Positions 10,594 to 24,059 of a stretch of DNA of 64,000 bases are shown here, in pieces. Origin of the DNA: Dryomyza anilis (lineage: Eukaryota; Arthropoda; Insecta; Diptera; Dryomyzidae). The notes below the pieces were generated by a model. It searched no databases. It saw only the letters and a list, made by a program, of their open reading frames with translations, and was not told the origin of the DNA. Position numbers and translations under genes: made by a program. The stretch spans positions 76,673,679-76,737,678 of the forward strand of contig OX638134.1 in the NCBI GenBank assembly GCA_951804985.1. Reading direction: 5' to 3'. Numbering within the stretch: the stretch's first letter is position 1; each line of letters begins with the position of its first letter.

Positions 10594-11589
10594 TTGCTGG
10601 AATTCGTAGCACTCTCAATTTCACTTTTTTGCAATGGAAATATCAAAATAGTGCCTATGAACTATAAACAAGTGATATGAATGTAAAAGCGTTTTAAATG
10701 TAACAATTTTAAAGTGTTAATATTCAAATTAAAGTGGAGCACTCTAAATTTCTAAAACGTTCAATTTAAAATTTAAAGTGCTGTTAATATTTTTGTTGTA
10801 ATGTTTTTCTCTTTAAATTTTTGAAAATATTTATTTTTATTATATTTTTTCTTCTTTTAATTTTATATATTAAACTAAAAAAAAAATATTTTTTTTTTTC
10901 AAAAACCCACAACGGGAAACGTGTTGGTATGTGTTACAGGTTGTTGTTGTTGTATTTTATGGCAGCACGACTACTAGTTGTAAGTAGTATTATTGCTTTT
11001 GTTGTTGTAATTATTATTGTTGTTGTTGTAAAGTCATGAACAACAACTTGGTACTTTCAAGTTGTTGTTTCGGACTCTGTGGTGCTTGTTGTACAGTGCC
11101 AGAGAGTGTGGGAGAGAGAGAGAGACCTGCATTAAAACAATATGGCGGCGCGCATTGCTGTAAATATTAATATATTTACGTGTTTTGTTGTTGTTGTTAT
11201 TGTTGCATACACGCTTTAAGTGTAAAATAAATTTTTATGTTTATTTCGATTTTATTTAATTTTAAATATTCATTTTTTTGTTTAAAGCAATTTTTATGCA
11301 TTTCTTGTTTCCAGCTTTGTCTTGTTTTATTTATTTTTGTTTTTGTTATTTTTTACTTTGGTTTTTTTTTACCTTTTTATAGACTGCATTTTAGTTTTAC
11401 TTTTTTTTGTATAATTTATGAAAAAAAATTACAGAGAAATCGCGCATACGTTGGGTGGGTTCATATTTTACAAAAATTGTTTATAGCCTGTATAATGAGG
11501 AATTTTTGCACTTCGGCATAAACAGTTTTAACTACTTTTTATAGTAATGGGGGTTTTTGTACTGTAAAAAAAACTATAACTACTTAATA
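10594..11589. other. Gene-free stretch with GTT-rich simple repeats
   Basis: Holds TGTTGTTGTT-type tracts at about 10940-11065 and 11185-11205, a GA tract at about 11112-11123 and a short GC-richer block (ATGGCGGCGCGCATTGC) at about 11142. No gene is supported. The possible frames at 10821 and 11237 are low-complexity T-rich translation. Confidence 0.5.
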
Positions 11590-13330
11590 TACAAAAATTA
11601 AATTTTTAGTGAAAAATTTAATTTTTAGTGAATATTTGAATTTGAGTGAAAAATTAAATTTTTAGTGAAAAATTTAATTTTTAGTGAAAATTTGAAATTT
11701 TTGTGAAAATTTGAATTTTTAATGAAAAATTTATATTTTAGTGTAAAATTGAAGTTTTAGTGAAAAATTGAAGTTTTAGTGAAAAATTTAAATGTTAGTG
11801 AAAAATTGAATTTTTAGTGAATATTCAATTTTAGTGAAGAATTTAACTTGAAGCGATAAATTTAATTTGTAGTAAAAATTCAATTTGTAGTGAAAATTGA
11901 GATTTTCGAGAAAAATTAAATTTTTATTGTAAAATTGAATTTTTGGTGAAAATTGAATTTTTAGTGAAAATTTATTTTTAGTTAAAATTTGATTTTTTAG
12001 TGAAAAAATGAAGTTTTAGTGAAAAATTGAATTTTTAGTGATAAATTGAATTTTTAGTGAAATATGCAATTTTAGTGAAGAATTAAACTTGAAGCGATAA
12101 ATTTAATTTGTAGTAAAATTTGAATTTGTAGTGAAAATTGAGATTTTAGTGAAAAATTAAATTTTTAGTGTTAAATTGAATTTTTAGTGAAAATGGAATT
12201 TTTAGTGAAAAATTGAATTTTTAGTGAAAAATTGAATTTTTAGTGAAAAATTGAATTTTTAGTGAAAATTTGAATTTTTAGTGAAAAATTGAATTTTTAG
12301 TTAAAAATTGAATTTTTAGTGCAAAATTGAATTTTTAGTGAAAAATTGAATTTTTAGTGAAAAATTGAATTTTTAGTGAAAAATTGAATTTTTAGTGAAA
12401 AATTGAATTTTTAGTGAAAAATTGAATTTTTAGTGAAAAATTGAATTTTTAGTGAAAAATTGAATTTTTAGTGAAAAATTGAATTTTTAGTGAAAAATTG
12501 AATTTTTTAGTGAAAAATTGAATTTTTACTGAAAAAATGAATTTTTAATGAAAAATTGAATTTTTAGTGAAAATTTGAATTTTTAGTGAAAAATTGAATT
12601 TTTAGTGAAAAATTGAATTTTTAGTGAAAAATTGAATTTTTTAGTGAAAAATTGAATTTTTAGTGAAAAATTGAATTTTTAGTGAAAAATTGAATTTTTA
12701 GTGAAAAATTGAAGTTTTAGTGAAAAATTGAAGTTTTAGTGAAAATTTGTATTTTTTAGTGAAAAATTGAATTTTTAGTGAAAAATTGAATTTTTAGTGA
12801 AAAATTGAATTTTTAGTGAAAATTTGAATTTTTAGTGAAAAATTGAATTTTTAGTGAAAATTTGAATTTTTAGTGAAAATTTGAATTTTTAGTGAAAAAT
12901 TGAATTTTTAGTGAAAAATTGAATTTTTAGTGAAAAATTGAATTTTTAGTGAAAAATTGAATTTTTAGTGAAAAATTGAATTTTTAGTGAAAAATTGAAT
13001 TTTTAGTGAAAAATTGAATTTTTAGTGAAAAATTGAATTTTTAGTGAAAATTTGAATTTTTAGTGAAAAATTGAATTTTTAGTGAAAAATTGAATTTTTA
13101 GTGAAAAATTGAATTTTTAGTGAAAAATAGAATTTTTAGTGAAAAATTGAAATTTTAGTGAAAAATTGAATTTTTAGTGAAAAATTGAATTTATAGTGAA
13201 AAATTGAATTTTTAGTGAACATTTTGAATTTTTAGTGAAAATTTTAATTTTTGTGAAAATTATTGAGTTTTTAGTGAATATTTTATTTTCAGTGAAAAAT
13301 GAATTTTTAAACGAAATTTGAATTGCAAGC
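11590..13330 (+). repeat. 19-bp hairpin minisatellite array 1 (AGTG orientation)
   Basis: The consensus unit is GAATTTTTAGTGAAAAATT, about 90 units. It is regular from about 12190 to 13230 and degenerate at both edges. Each unit is a quasi-palindrome with 7-bp arms AATTTTT/AAAAATT around AGTG. A longer block with AACTTGAAGCGATAAATT recurs at 11851 and 12092, a higher-order period of 241 bases. Confidence 0.95.
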
Positions 13331-14030
13331 AAAAAGAATTTTTAATCGTTCAAATTTAATTTTTAAAAATATCGTACTTGATTTCAACAGTTTTTGTTGT
13401 TGTTAAGCTGTGCGCTTATATAAAACGAACAATGTTAATTGTTTAAACAATAAAATTAATATTAAGTCGTCATGATTTTGTTCACACACTAAAAAATGCT
13501 CACATTTTTATTTGATTTATTTTTTCATTATTTTTTATTTAATTCTGTTGAATTTAGATTTTTAGATTTTTGTTGTTGTTGCATTTTAACCTTACTCCAA
13601 ATTGTTGAGATTTTCGAATTATTATGAAGTTCGATATGTTCATTGAACTCGTCATTGCGGCGAACTGGCCAGGCGAATAAACGCATAAAATTCTATCTGA
13701 ATTAAGTACAGATTCGTCGTCGGTCAGTAACGGAATCAAGTTTTTTTTTTTATTTTTGTAATTTATTTTTTATTTATAGCACTAAAAATTACTATTTGTT
13801 ATGTCTTCAGTACTATTATGAATTAAAGAAAATGCCAAAAAGGGAAATAAATTAAAAAGTCATTATTTTTGTAAGAAATTAAGTAGAGTTTGCGGTACTT
13901 TTTTTATTATTTAATACAATAATAATTTAATGATACGAAACTGAATTTTGTTCCCAAAAATATTCAATTTTTCAATAGAAATCGAATTTTCAATTCAAAT
14001 CTTTATCATTAAAAATTAAGATTTTCGCAA
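13331..14030. other. Spacer between two opposed minisatellite arrays
   Basis: Unique AT-rich DNA. The most complex part is 13585-13740 (contains GCGGCGAACTGGCCAGGCG). No convincing gene, RNA or repeat is seen. Confidence 0.5.
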
Positions 14031-15290
14031 TAAATTAAAATTTTCACTAAAAAATAAAATGTTCACTAAAAATTCAATTTTTCACCAAAATTTAATTTTT
14101 GACTAAAAATTCAATTTTTCACTAAAAATTTAATTTTTCACTAAAAATTCAAATTTTCACTAAAAATTCAATTTTTCTCTAAAAATTCAATTGTTCACTA
14201 AAAATTAAATTTTTCACTAAAAATTCAATTTTTCACTAAAAATTAAATTTTTCACTTAAAATTCAATTTTTCACTAAAAATTTAATTTTTCACTAAAAAT
14301 TCAAATTTTCACTAAAAATTCAATTTTTCTCTAAAAATTCAATTGTTCACTAAAAATTCAATTTTTCACTAAAAATTCAATTTTTCACTAAAAATTCAAT
14401 TTTTCACTATAAATTCAATTTTTCACTAAAAATTCAATTTTTCACTAAAAATTCCATTTTTCAATATATATTAAATTTTTCACTAAAAATTCAATTTTTC
14501 ACTAAAAATTCAATTTTTCACTAAAAATTCAATTTTTCACTAAAAATTAAATTTTTCACTAAAAATTAAATTTTTCACTAGAAATTAAATTTTTCACTAA
14601 AAATTCAAATTTTCACTAAAAATTCAATTTTTCACTGAAAATTCAATTTTTCACTAAAAATTCAATTTTTCACTAAAAATTCAATTTTTCACTAAAAATT
14701 CAATTTTTAAATAAAAATCAATTTTTCACTTAAAATTCAATTTTTTATTATATATTAAATTTTTGACTAAATTTTCAATTTTTCACTAAAAATTAAATTT
14801 ATCACTAAAGAATAAAGAATTGTGAAAATTAAATTTTTGACTAAATTTTCAATTTTCACTAAAAATTAAATTTATCACTAAAGAATAAAATTTTCACTAA
14901 AAATTAAAAAAATCACTTAAAATGAAAATTTTCACTTTAAATTCAAATTTTCACTAAAAACTCAATTAGTCACTAAAAATTCAATTATTAACTAAAAACT
15001 CAATTAGTCACTAAAAATTTAATTATTAACTAAAAATTCGATTTTCACTAAAAATTCAATTGTTCACTAAAAATTCAATTTTTCACTAAAAATTTAATTT
15101 TTAAATAAAATTTAATTTTTAAATAATATTTAATTTTTAAATAAAATTTAATTTTTAACTAAAAATTTTCCATTAAAAATTTAAATTTTCAGTAAAATTT
15201 AAAATTTATTTTTGTGCACTAAAAATATAAATCTTTCTCTAAAAATTCCATTTTAGTCTAAAAATCCAATTTTTCACAAAATTTCATAGA
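14031..15290 (-). repeat. 19-bp hairpin minisatellite array 2 (CACT orientation)
   Basis: Same unit as array 1 read on the other strand (AATTTTTCACTAAAAATTC), about 65 units, increasingly degenerate after 14800. Confidence 0.95.
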
Positions 15291-16560
15291 TTTAATTTGA
15301 ACTCACCTTCTAAAATATAAAAATGAATTAAATAAAGCCCAACCCATTTAATAAAATAGGAAATTACAATTATTTCCATAATTTGCGGTTAGTTGTAGTG
15401 ATAAAGTGGCAAATTTAAAACAAACTTTTTATAAATTACGCAATATTATTTAAAAGATAGAAGAAGTAACGAAAAACAAATAAAAAAAAAAATCATGAAT
15501 AACCACTCAACGCAGAAATGCACTTTCACATCATAAAATTATTACCTACTTTTAGTATTATTAATGAGCAATGTTTAATGTTGGGAAAAGGCTTAGGTTA
15601 GTTTGCAATTTTAAAAAACTTCGTAAGTGAAATTTAAGTGATTTCTTTTACTCTTTTTAGAGCTATAATGCAAAGGTATAAAGTAATTTAATTGCACTTT
15701 TTATGATGTTTCCTGTATGATTTTTGTTTTTTTTTTCAATGATAATTTTCATTAAGGTGTTTTTTTTGTTACTTTGAAAATTTTTATTTAATTAAATTTT
15801 TACATTATTTGTGTTTTTCTGTTACCTAGTTTTTTTTTTCATTATTTCCTATATTTTTCAGTTATTATTTATTTTGCTGTTTCCTATAATTTTCATTATT
15901 TGTGTTTTTCTGTTTCCTATTTTGTTTTTCTGCGTTTTTCTTTATAAATGTTTTTTTTTTGTAATTTTTCTGCATTTCCAATTTTAATTATTATCATTTT
16001 TATTAGTTTTAATTTTTACATTTTAATTTTATTTAATTCAAATTTATAATAAAATTTTCTTTTATTCAGTTTTGATTTTTTTAATATTCCATCGTCTTTT
16101 TCTACTGCATTTCCTTTTCGTAAGTCTACATTTTACCCTTTATCGCGCTGGTTTTGGCCTCTGATTTACTACAATATATTTCCGCGATTTTAGTTTTTCA
16201 TTTTGTTTTTTTTTTTTGCTATCTTTCATTAATAATTAAAATATTGTAACCAACTCAAGTGAAACTCGACATAATTATGGTTAACTAAAGTTAGTTTTTA
16301 ATAAGTATAAATTAAGTTTGTTACCTATACGTTTGAAGGTTGCCACGTGTTCTTGAAAACATTTCATTCCATATTCCATACATTTTTGTTTTCATTATTT
16401 TGCGCTTTCATGTGTAGTGTTTTTTGTACTTCTTTTAAATATGTGCAAAGTCTTGCCATACGTGTCTTGTTTTTATAGCAAGAACAATTGTTTCAATTAT
16501 TATTAAATATACCTCCTATTGTTATTATTACTAGTTTTAGTTATTCCCATATACATCAAA
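15291..16560. other. AT-rich, T-tract-rich DNA, nothing recognised
   Basis: Many T runs and TTTTCTG-type words, with one less AT-rich block near 16140-16190. No gene or repeat can be supported. The composition is like a fly intron. Confidence 0.5.
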
Positions 16561-17909
16561 TACACGCAGAGAAAAAATGGGAATAGAATTTGTAATTGTG
16601 ACAAACATATAGCATGTTTCCGGCAATAATGTTGAGCTAGTAAAATGTTGACTGCAAGCATTTTATTACCAACAGCTCAGTATTTTTTTTTTTTTATAAT
16701 ATACATGTTTGTTACAACTTAACAATTATACAAAATGATTGACGCAATAATATTTAAAGTGTATATCTAAATTTTGAGTCATTCTATTAAATTTCTATTT
16801 AACATGATTGTCGATATTATCAGGGGCGTTATATGTTCATCTCTATTATCATTCTTATGTTCAGTTTTCAATTTAAACTTTGTTTAAGTTAGATATAATT
16901 TTATCTTTGGCCAACATATCACAATAATTTAAAATTGCATATTAATATATTATTAATTATATTTCTCTTTAATTAAAATTATTAAATTTAACGACATTCG
17001 GCCGTTCTGATTTGGAACTGTAAAAGTTTTAAAAATGCGTTTAAATTTTCACTGAAAACTGAATCTTAGTCTTTCTATTTTTTAATAATTAACAGAATTT
17101 TCGAAAATGTAAACATTTCCATCATATTTAACTCACAATTTTTAGGCTTTTCGTTTTTTATAATAATTAAAATGTTTGCAATTTCACTATAATGTAACAT
17201 GTTCGAAGCAATAATGTCGTAATAGTTACATGCTGACTTTAAACATATTCAGCTCACAATACTCAGTCTTTCTTTTTTTTATAATTAATTTGAGAATGCT
17301 ACAACTTTTGAATAATATAAGATGTTTGAATTAATAATATTTGGAGCGTAATATGCTTACCTCAATCGTAATCATCTCTCAATCTAATTTCATTCTTTTT
17401 ATTTATAATTAACATTATTATAACATGTTTACAGCAATAATATTTGGGAAGTAACATGCTAAGCTGCATCATATTCATCTCTCAAATATTAGTCTTAAAT
17501 ATCTGCTGTCTTTTTTATAATTTACAATACTGTTATAACTTACAATCATTTAACTTGTTGGAGGCAACAATTAATACAAAGTTTAAACGGTTAGCTCCTC
17601 AATCATATACTCAGTCTTTTTCTTTTTACAATGAACATAATTTTAACAACTTCAAAGTTATATAACATGTTTGAAACAATAATCGCGGGAGAGCGATACA
17701 TGCTCATCTCAAACATATTCATCTTTCTATATCTCTAAATATCTTTTTATGACTGTAATGATTTCTATAAAATTTACAATCATGTAATATGTTTAAACCA
17801 TGCTGACCGCAATCAAAATTATCTCTTAGTGTGTAAAAATATGTAACATGTTGATGCAATAAGTTCTATTATATTTAATAGAATAAGTTGCATTATATTA
17901 ATTTTCAAT

Positions 17910-18056
17910 TTTTTCGCGTAGAATTCTTTCCGTAGAACTCTTCCCGTAGAATTCTTCCCGTATAATTCTTCCCGTATAATTCTTCCCGGTAGAAATCTTA
18001 CCGGTGGAATTCTTTCCCGTAGAATTCTTCCACGTAGAATTCTTCCCCGTAGAAGT
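17910..18056 (+). repeat. GAATTCTTCCCGTA minisatellite, about 17-18 bp unit
   Basis: About eight tandem units of GTAGAATTCTTCCC with small variations. A related CCGG/CCCGTA-type array is at 40830-41230. Confidence 0.85.
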
Positions 18057-18460
18057 TTTAGTGTGGTGAGTTTAGGTGTGATAAATGTTGGTGTGATGAG
18101 TTTTAGTGCGGTGAATCTTATTGTGGTGAATTTTTGTGTGGTGAGTTTTAGTGTGGTGAGTTTAAGTGTGGTGAATTTTAATATGATGAATTTTAATGTG
18201 GTGAATTTTAGTGTGGTAAATTTTGGTGTGGTGAGTTTCATAGTGGTGAGTTTCATTGTGGTGAGTTTCATATTGGTGAGTTTAGTGTGGTGAGTTTAAG
18301 TGTAGTGAATTTTAGTGTGGTGAATTTAATTGTGGTGTGTTTTAGTGTGGTGAGTTTTAGTGTGATGAGTTTTAGTGTGGTCAATTTTAGTGTGGTGAGT
18401 TTTAGTGTGGTGAGTTTTAGTGAGGTGAATTTATGTGTGGTGAATTTTTGTATTTGAGTT
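18057..18460 (+). repeat. GTGTGGTGAATTTTA minisatellite, 15-16 bp unit
   Basis: About 26 tandem units alternating GTGTGGTGAGTTTTA and GTGTGGTGAATTTTA. Long frames across it on both strands are repeat translation. Confidence 0.9.
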
Positions 18461-18489
18461 TTTTGTTTCATGTTTGTAGCTGCTGTAAG

Positions 18490-18690
18490 TGCCAAGTAAT
18501 ATCGTTTTGAAAGTTTAGACTGTATCGGAGGTGCCAGGCCTCTTTATCCAATATAGCCTATCATTCCTTCCAGACCCTAGCGCATATATGGTAAAAATTT
18601 CAAAAAATCGGATCAGCCGTTTAGACGGAGAAGCGGAACAAACAAAGAAATAAACAAACAAAAGGACAAAGTGATTTATTATATGTATTA
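18490..18690 (+). mobile_element. Possible 3' tail of a non-LTR retrotransposon
   Basis: The segment reads AAAATTTCAAAAAATCGGAT then CAGCCGTTTAGACGGAGAAG, an AAACAAAC tract and a TATATGTATTAG end. This organisation is familiar from 3' ends of RTE-clade elements in insects. No coding part is attached, and assignment is from general resemblance only. Confidence 0.4.
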
Positions 18691-19060
18691 GATGATTAAA
18701 ACAACTTTGTAAACATATGATATGTTTGAAGCAATAATATTGATCATATTCTTTGCTTAATTCTTAGTCTTTGCATTTTTTTTTATAATTAATATGATTA
18801 TTGCAATTTTACAATCATCTAATATGTTTAAAGTAATAATATGGAGAAAATTGCCATTTTCGACAGTTATCTAACATTTTTGTAGCCAATATATCGAAAA
18901 CAAATATACTCGTCTTTCGATTCTTAGACTTTCAAATTGATTTTGTTGATTGACATGATTATTATAATTTTATAATCATCTTTAAAGTTTTTGTATAATT
19001 ACAGGAATCATTAAATTATCACAATCAAACATTAAATTATTCTAGTAATTATAAAATTCT

Positions 19061-20193
19061 TTTTTTTTTTCACAATCATTAACTGTTCTAATTATAATAT
19101 TTGACTATAACATATATGTTTAAAATTTTTATTGAAAAATAGTTATATCTGAATATTAGTCAATCAATATCTATATGTCAATCAACTCTAATCATAGAAA
19201 TTCAACTATGACTATTATACCTTTTTGCCACAATCATGTCATAAACATATTTAATATTTTCGCTGCGTGTATGTATTACTGACATGAGCTATGGAGCACG
19301 TCAGCTTAGTCTGTCTTTTTTTTACTTTATTTTTTTTTTATTTATAGCTTTTTTGTATTTATTATAATTATATATTGACATTCAATTCTATATCGTATTT
19401 GTGATTAAACATTTTTTTTTCATTTCGAACCACCCTCAACACACGTAATACGATAGGCGATTCCATGGAAGTGGATGTCAATGTCGTAACACTTAAGTTT
19501 TTACAAGTCCATATTGTAAAAAAAAAAATATATATATATTTAAAATATATATATTTGTCTTCCGGGGCTCTTCAGTGCTGCTCACATGGACAGATCTAAA
19601 AAACAACTTTTTATTTCGTTTTTTATACAAAGCTGCCTGTCAGATTTAATCAAGTATTTTATGTATTCTAAATGCACCAAACATAAACTATACACAAATG
19701 TTAATCACTTTATAAAATGACTTAGTTTTTTATAAAAATCGTTGATTTTTCAATATCAAGCTGAATATAAAGAAACAGTTTACTTGATTTTAAGAAATTT
19801 ATTGTTTATTTAAATGTTTACATTTCGAGAATATGAATTTCTATAGTAAATTTGAGATGTACTTGTGAAAGAATCTTTTATTTGGATTTTAGGAAATTTA
19901 TTTTTTATTCAAATGTTTTCATTTAGATAATTTGATTTTTCTATTTGCGTTGTACTTATGAAAGAATCATTAATCATTTAGACTTTTGTTTATTAAGGCT
20001 CAATCACCTAGAAAATTCATCATAATTATGAATAATTTCATAATTCTAATGCAAAATTCATAGTATTTATGAAACGTACATCAACATTATGAATCTGTTA
20101 TTTCAGTTTAGTTCGAAGGTAATGAATAATTAAAATTTTATTATATGATGTTCTTAAATACAAAAACTTAAATGAAGAAATTTATTTCTTAGA
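19061..20193. other. Non-coding DNA downstream of IR gene A
   Basis: AT-rich. Bases about 19790-20150 (inverted) resemble 35120-35400 downstream of IR gene C, including TTTCATAAATACTATGAATT, AATGATTCTTTCATAAGTA and a nearby AAATTTCTTAT-type tract. A TATATATATTT inverted pair is at about 19530-19555. Nothing else is recognised. Confidence 0.55.
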
Positions 20194-22146
20194 TTATCGA
20201 AAATAATGCATCAATATCTCTATTATGAATATCATTATAGTCAACAGCTGCAATATCAACAAACCCAAGGCAAGCGGCCTAAATTGTGCCCAGCCAAATG
20301 AACGCGGCTCCTCTTCGATGACTTTCCAGGCAACATCACGTGCTTTCAAATCATAATCACCTCGCCATTTATTGATTAGACCTGCTGAATTTAATTGCAA
20401 AATAACCCTATTGAAAGATTTTAGCAAATATGACTTTCTTTGAAAATAGATGCATGTTTGTTGTGTGCTGATGGTCTCCTCGATGGCTTGAAATTCCATC
20501 GATAATGTTTTATTTTTTATGTAATAGGCAAAAGGTAATTGTTGTACAACTGAAGCAATTTTCTCCTTCGAATTTTGCCATATTTCCAAAAAATCACGTT
20601 CCAAATCTGGATCTAAAAGGCGAATTTGAGATTTCGGAATTTTAAGTACATCGAAAAGGGTTTCATCGGCAACATCGGTATTAACGATCAGAATATATTT
20701 CTCACGCGAAAGATCACCCAGAGTGACATCCTTCAGCGGACGTGGTATATTAAAGGAATCATAAAGTTTTGCTTGATATGCCGTATTGAAAACCGTAAAT
20801 CCCAAGCACCATATTACGATTGAGAAACGCAATGAATTACGTGAGGTGGCCACTATTTGTCCAATGCCCAAGCTACTGCCGATCACATGAATCCATGAAG
20901 GAGTCATCGGTGAGGTCTCATTGGTTCTTCGAGGCCAGAACCAGGCATAAATAACATCTGAATAATGTATAAGTGTGCAACAGATCAAATTATAACAGAG
21001 CCAGCAATACCAGGCGCTAGATTGAAAACCATCCCAGACCCAGGAGGAGCCAATGAATCCACTGTACTGTAGCTGCAAAGGATGCCGTATAATTGCTTTG
21101 AGACGCGTACCCATCAAAATATCACTGGCCGTAAAATATTGCGTCGCATATGAATCACGTACCAGAAAACCGATCATCAGATCAACCGTATTATTTGTCA
21201 AAAAACGAAAATGTCCGACGGTGGTACCATTGGCAAACACTTTACCAAAATATGAATATGGTTTTACGTGATACACGATGTGAAAATTAAATTTCAGGGC
21301 AATGATACTCATCATTTTCGCCTCTATGCCTTCATAGATATTACGCGATGGATCCTTGTTCAGTTTATACATGAAAAATGGTGGAATTACTCGTGCCAAT
21401 ATCTTCAAAGAACAATTGTAGAAATTTTTTAATGTATTAACGAAAAGTTTCGGTTTCCAAAAGTGTTGGTTGGTGAATCTATTAATTAGTCTGGGTTCCG
21501 TATTAAAACAATTATTCGGTTGGAAAGGCTCATAACCATATACTAAAACATTATGTAGTCTGGATTCTTGTATTATCACTATAACATTGAGCACCTGACG
21601 TTCAAACATCATTTTAAATATTTTTCGCATTTCCGGAACATATTCTCTGAGGAGTGCACCATCGTGGGGTAATTGCAGAAATATGACATAATTGGCGACC
21701 GTGTCGGAAAAATCCTTATCATACTTTGGTAGTATAGCGCTAATATTCAAAGAAAGCCAAAAGTATTTTAATTTAATTATAATAATTATTTAAATACCTT
21801 ACCGTAGAGCCTCATACGAGTCCACATACCATAAATTAAAATAGGCTGATATTGAATTCTGTTCCTTGCTATTCACTGCTATCGAATAGGTTAGTTTCTC
21901 GGATTTTCGCATAATGCATATCAAATGATCAAATATATTTAAGGTTTTCGGAATTTTAAGTTTTGAGAGTCGATTGAATTGTACATTCATGTATATTGTA
22001 TTATTTTCAAAATATTCGAGTAAAGCTTCACCTAAACCCGCATAATTGCCATGCTCTGTAGTACAATTGGGGTCGAAAGTTTGGCCACTACCCTGTGGAG
22101 ACCAGAACCAGCAGATGATAATCAGTAGTTTCAACAAAACGTTCAT
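20194..22146 (-). CDS. Divergent ionotropic receptor, copy A (two exons)
   Basis: Exon 1 is 22146-21803 and exon 2 is 21739-20194, joined over a 63-base GT...AG intron in phase 2, giving 629 residues. The start has a signal peptide (MNVLLKLLIIICWFW). A short N-terminal domain of about 200 residues is followed by a glutamate-receptor-like ligand-binding region beginning at NCSLKILAR. Three hydrophobic segments follow: WYCWLCYNLICC (M1), the segment after the SWIHVIGSSLGIGQ pore-loop region (LRFSIVIWCLGFTVF), and a last helix near the C terminus (LALGLLILQLLTIM). This is the plan of insect IRs, ligand-gated cation channels of chemosensory neurons. The subfamily and ligand cannot be read. It is intact and lies opposite in orientation to its two paralogues. 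Its tail (HYFR) lacks the KSKK end of B and C. Confidence 0.9.
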
Positions 22147-22275
22147 GACTATGGGTCAGCGATGACTAAGAGGAGTCACTACGATTTTGCGAAAATTTTT
22201 ATTATATTTAACGGTTATGCACGGTCTCGTATTAACATCAGATAAAATATTATTTTTATTATACGATGCGACGTT
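22147..22275 (-). promoter_or_regulatory. Conserved 5' flank of the IR genes (copy A)
   Basis: The roughly 120 bases before the ATG match those before genes B and C: TGACTCCTCTTAGTCATCGC next to the start, a TTTTCGCAAAATCGTAG block, ACCGTTAAATATA and a CGAGACCGTGCATAACCG block. This is probably 5' UTR plus core promoter. The transcription start was not located. Confidence 0.55.
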
Positions 22276-24045
22276 AATTATATAGTACACGGTGCAAATA
22301 AGTGAATTTTCGACGGATAAAATTTTAATTCATGAATCATTTTTTCACACTATAATTCGGGATTAGAACTGATATAATTTAAAAACTAATTTAAAAAGTT
22401 AGTAGTCGAAAATTAAATGAATTGACAATAAAACAAGACATTGAAAGACTGAAATAGGCCAACAGATTTGATTTGTGACGCGAACAGAACGAACGAAGCT
22501 CCAGAAAAAATAATAAAAAAAATGTAAAATGTAAAATTTAGCTTAAAAACTAAATGAAATTCAGCAAAACTATTTAAAAGTAAATTTCAGTTAATGATTT
22601 TTAATTATTAATCATAACAAGCGAAATTATGAATATTTATTCATCACTTGTGTTTCATATTGCATATTAATGCGCCATTCACGTCAGTTTTGAGTTCTAC
22701 CAATTGTGACATATTGACTTATTATAAATTTATTGAAATGCGATATTTTTCACTATGTTTTGCATAATTTGGATGTGTTTTTCCACGCTATGGCTGTTTG
22801 GCTACGGTTATTTGTTACAATATATGATATTTTAATCATGAATTATGAATAATAAATTATAAAATGTATTCCAGAACCCATACCAATTACTCGTGACCTA
22901 TGAATATATTATACTTAAAACATGAGTAAACATACGCATAATTTTATTCAATTAATCATAATAATAAATGATTTTTACTATAATCATATATTATGAATAA
23001 AAAACCAAATCATCATGATACTTATTCTTGGCTGGATATCATTTTTGATTCATTTTTGCTAAATTTATGCGTATAACAAATGATTTATGAGAACATTTCT
23101 CTTCGGGTATATCTAGCGAAAATGGGTATTTTGAAAGTTTTTTTCTAACCCAAATGGATCAGCTCATGATCAAGTCTATTCTAATAGGGTATATTTCTAC
23201 TAAGCATAATCTTCATTTTACAACCTATTATTTATGAGTTGACTAATAAAAAAAAAGAATTTCCTACAATTCTAAATGCAATGTGTCTTTATAACATTCT
23301 ATAGAATTTGTTTGTGTATACGTAGATAGTATTATTTCTAGTATAAATTGACAGAAAAAATAATATTAAAAAATAACTCTATAATAATAAAATAAATAAA
23401 AATGCTATAGAAGTAGCTAGAACTCAGTATAAAGATTGGTATGCGTGCAAATTGCATAAAACAATAGATGTATAAACAATAATTATAGCTAAAACACACC
23501 TTCTGAAAAACGACTGTAGATTGTTGTTTGTAATAAATCTTGTTGCATTTTAATTATGTTTAATTATGTGAAGAGTAGTGTATAATTCTAAAGATAGTCG
23601 CTAGATTTTCCCAGTAATTATAGTGACTCTGGACAGGATGCTACTTAGAATTGCATTAAGTGTTTGATAAAATAAATTTATACCATTGTGAAATACAAAA
23701 AACAATTGAGTATTTTTATAAATGTTTATTTAATTATGGAAAATTTATAATTAAAATATTTATAATTGGAAAAATTCTATAATTTCATGGGCTGCAGCGT
23801 ATTATGTGGGATCATTTTACATGATTTTTATAAATCTTCATTAATTGCGGTACTCAACACGATTTTCCTATAATTCGTTGAAAATTTCAATTCTAATTTG
23901 AAGCGCTTTTCTCCCACTAATTTGAAAAAAATAGCATGGTTGAAAAACCGTTTTGCAAAAAAAAAAAAATGTTAAACGCATTTTTTTCCTTTAATTGTCA
24001 AGAATAATTTTTTTTAATATACTAATGAATTCTAATAATTAACTT
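22276..24045. other. Upstream non-coding DNA of IR gene A
   Basis: AT-rich with many CATAATTATGAAT-like words at about 22600-23060. No gene, RNA or known repeat is supported. Confidence 0.5.
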
Positions 24046-24059
24046 ACGTTTTTAAGATA

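Larger units (their letters stand above)
16600..19060. repeat. Degenerate tandem repeats of roughly 100-130 bases
   Basis: A pattern recurs imperfectly: AACATGTTTGAAGCAATAAT, then a short spacer, ACATGCTnACCTCAAACATA, TCATCTCTCAAT, a CTTTTT-rich tract and ATAATTAACATGATTATTATAA. It is seen near 16615, 17195, 17310, 17425, 17660, 18715 and 18820. Unit length is variable, and two minisatellites and a retroposon-like tail interrupt it. It encodes nothing. Confidence 0.6.

Noticed and set aside
11590..15290. CRISPR-like regular array
   Set aside because: The units are directly tandem with no unique spacers, and the DNA is eukaryotic.
17819..18495. Frames of 75-150 codons with Thr-Leu-Lys or Val-Val-Ser repeats
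   Set aside because: Translation of the 15-16 bp GTGTGGTGA minisatellite.
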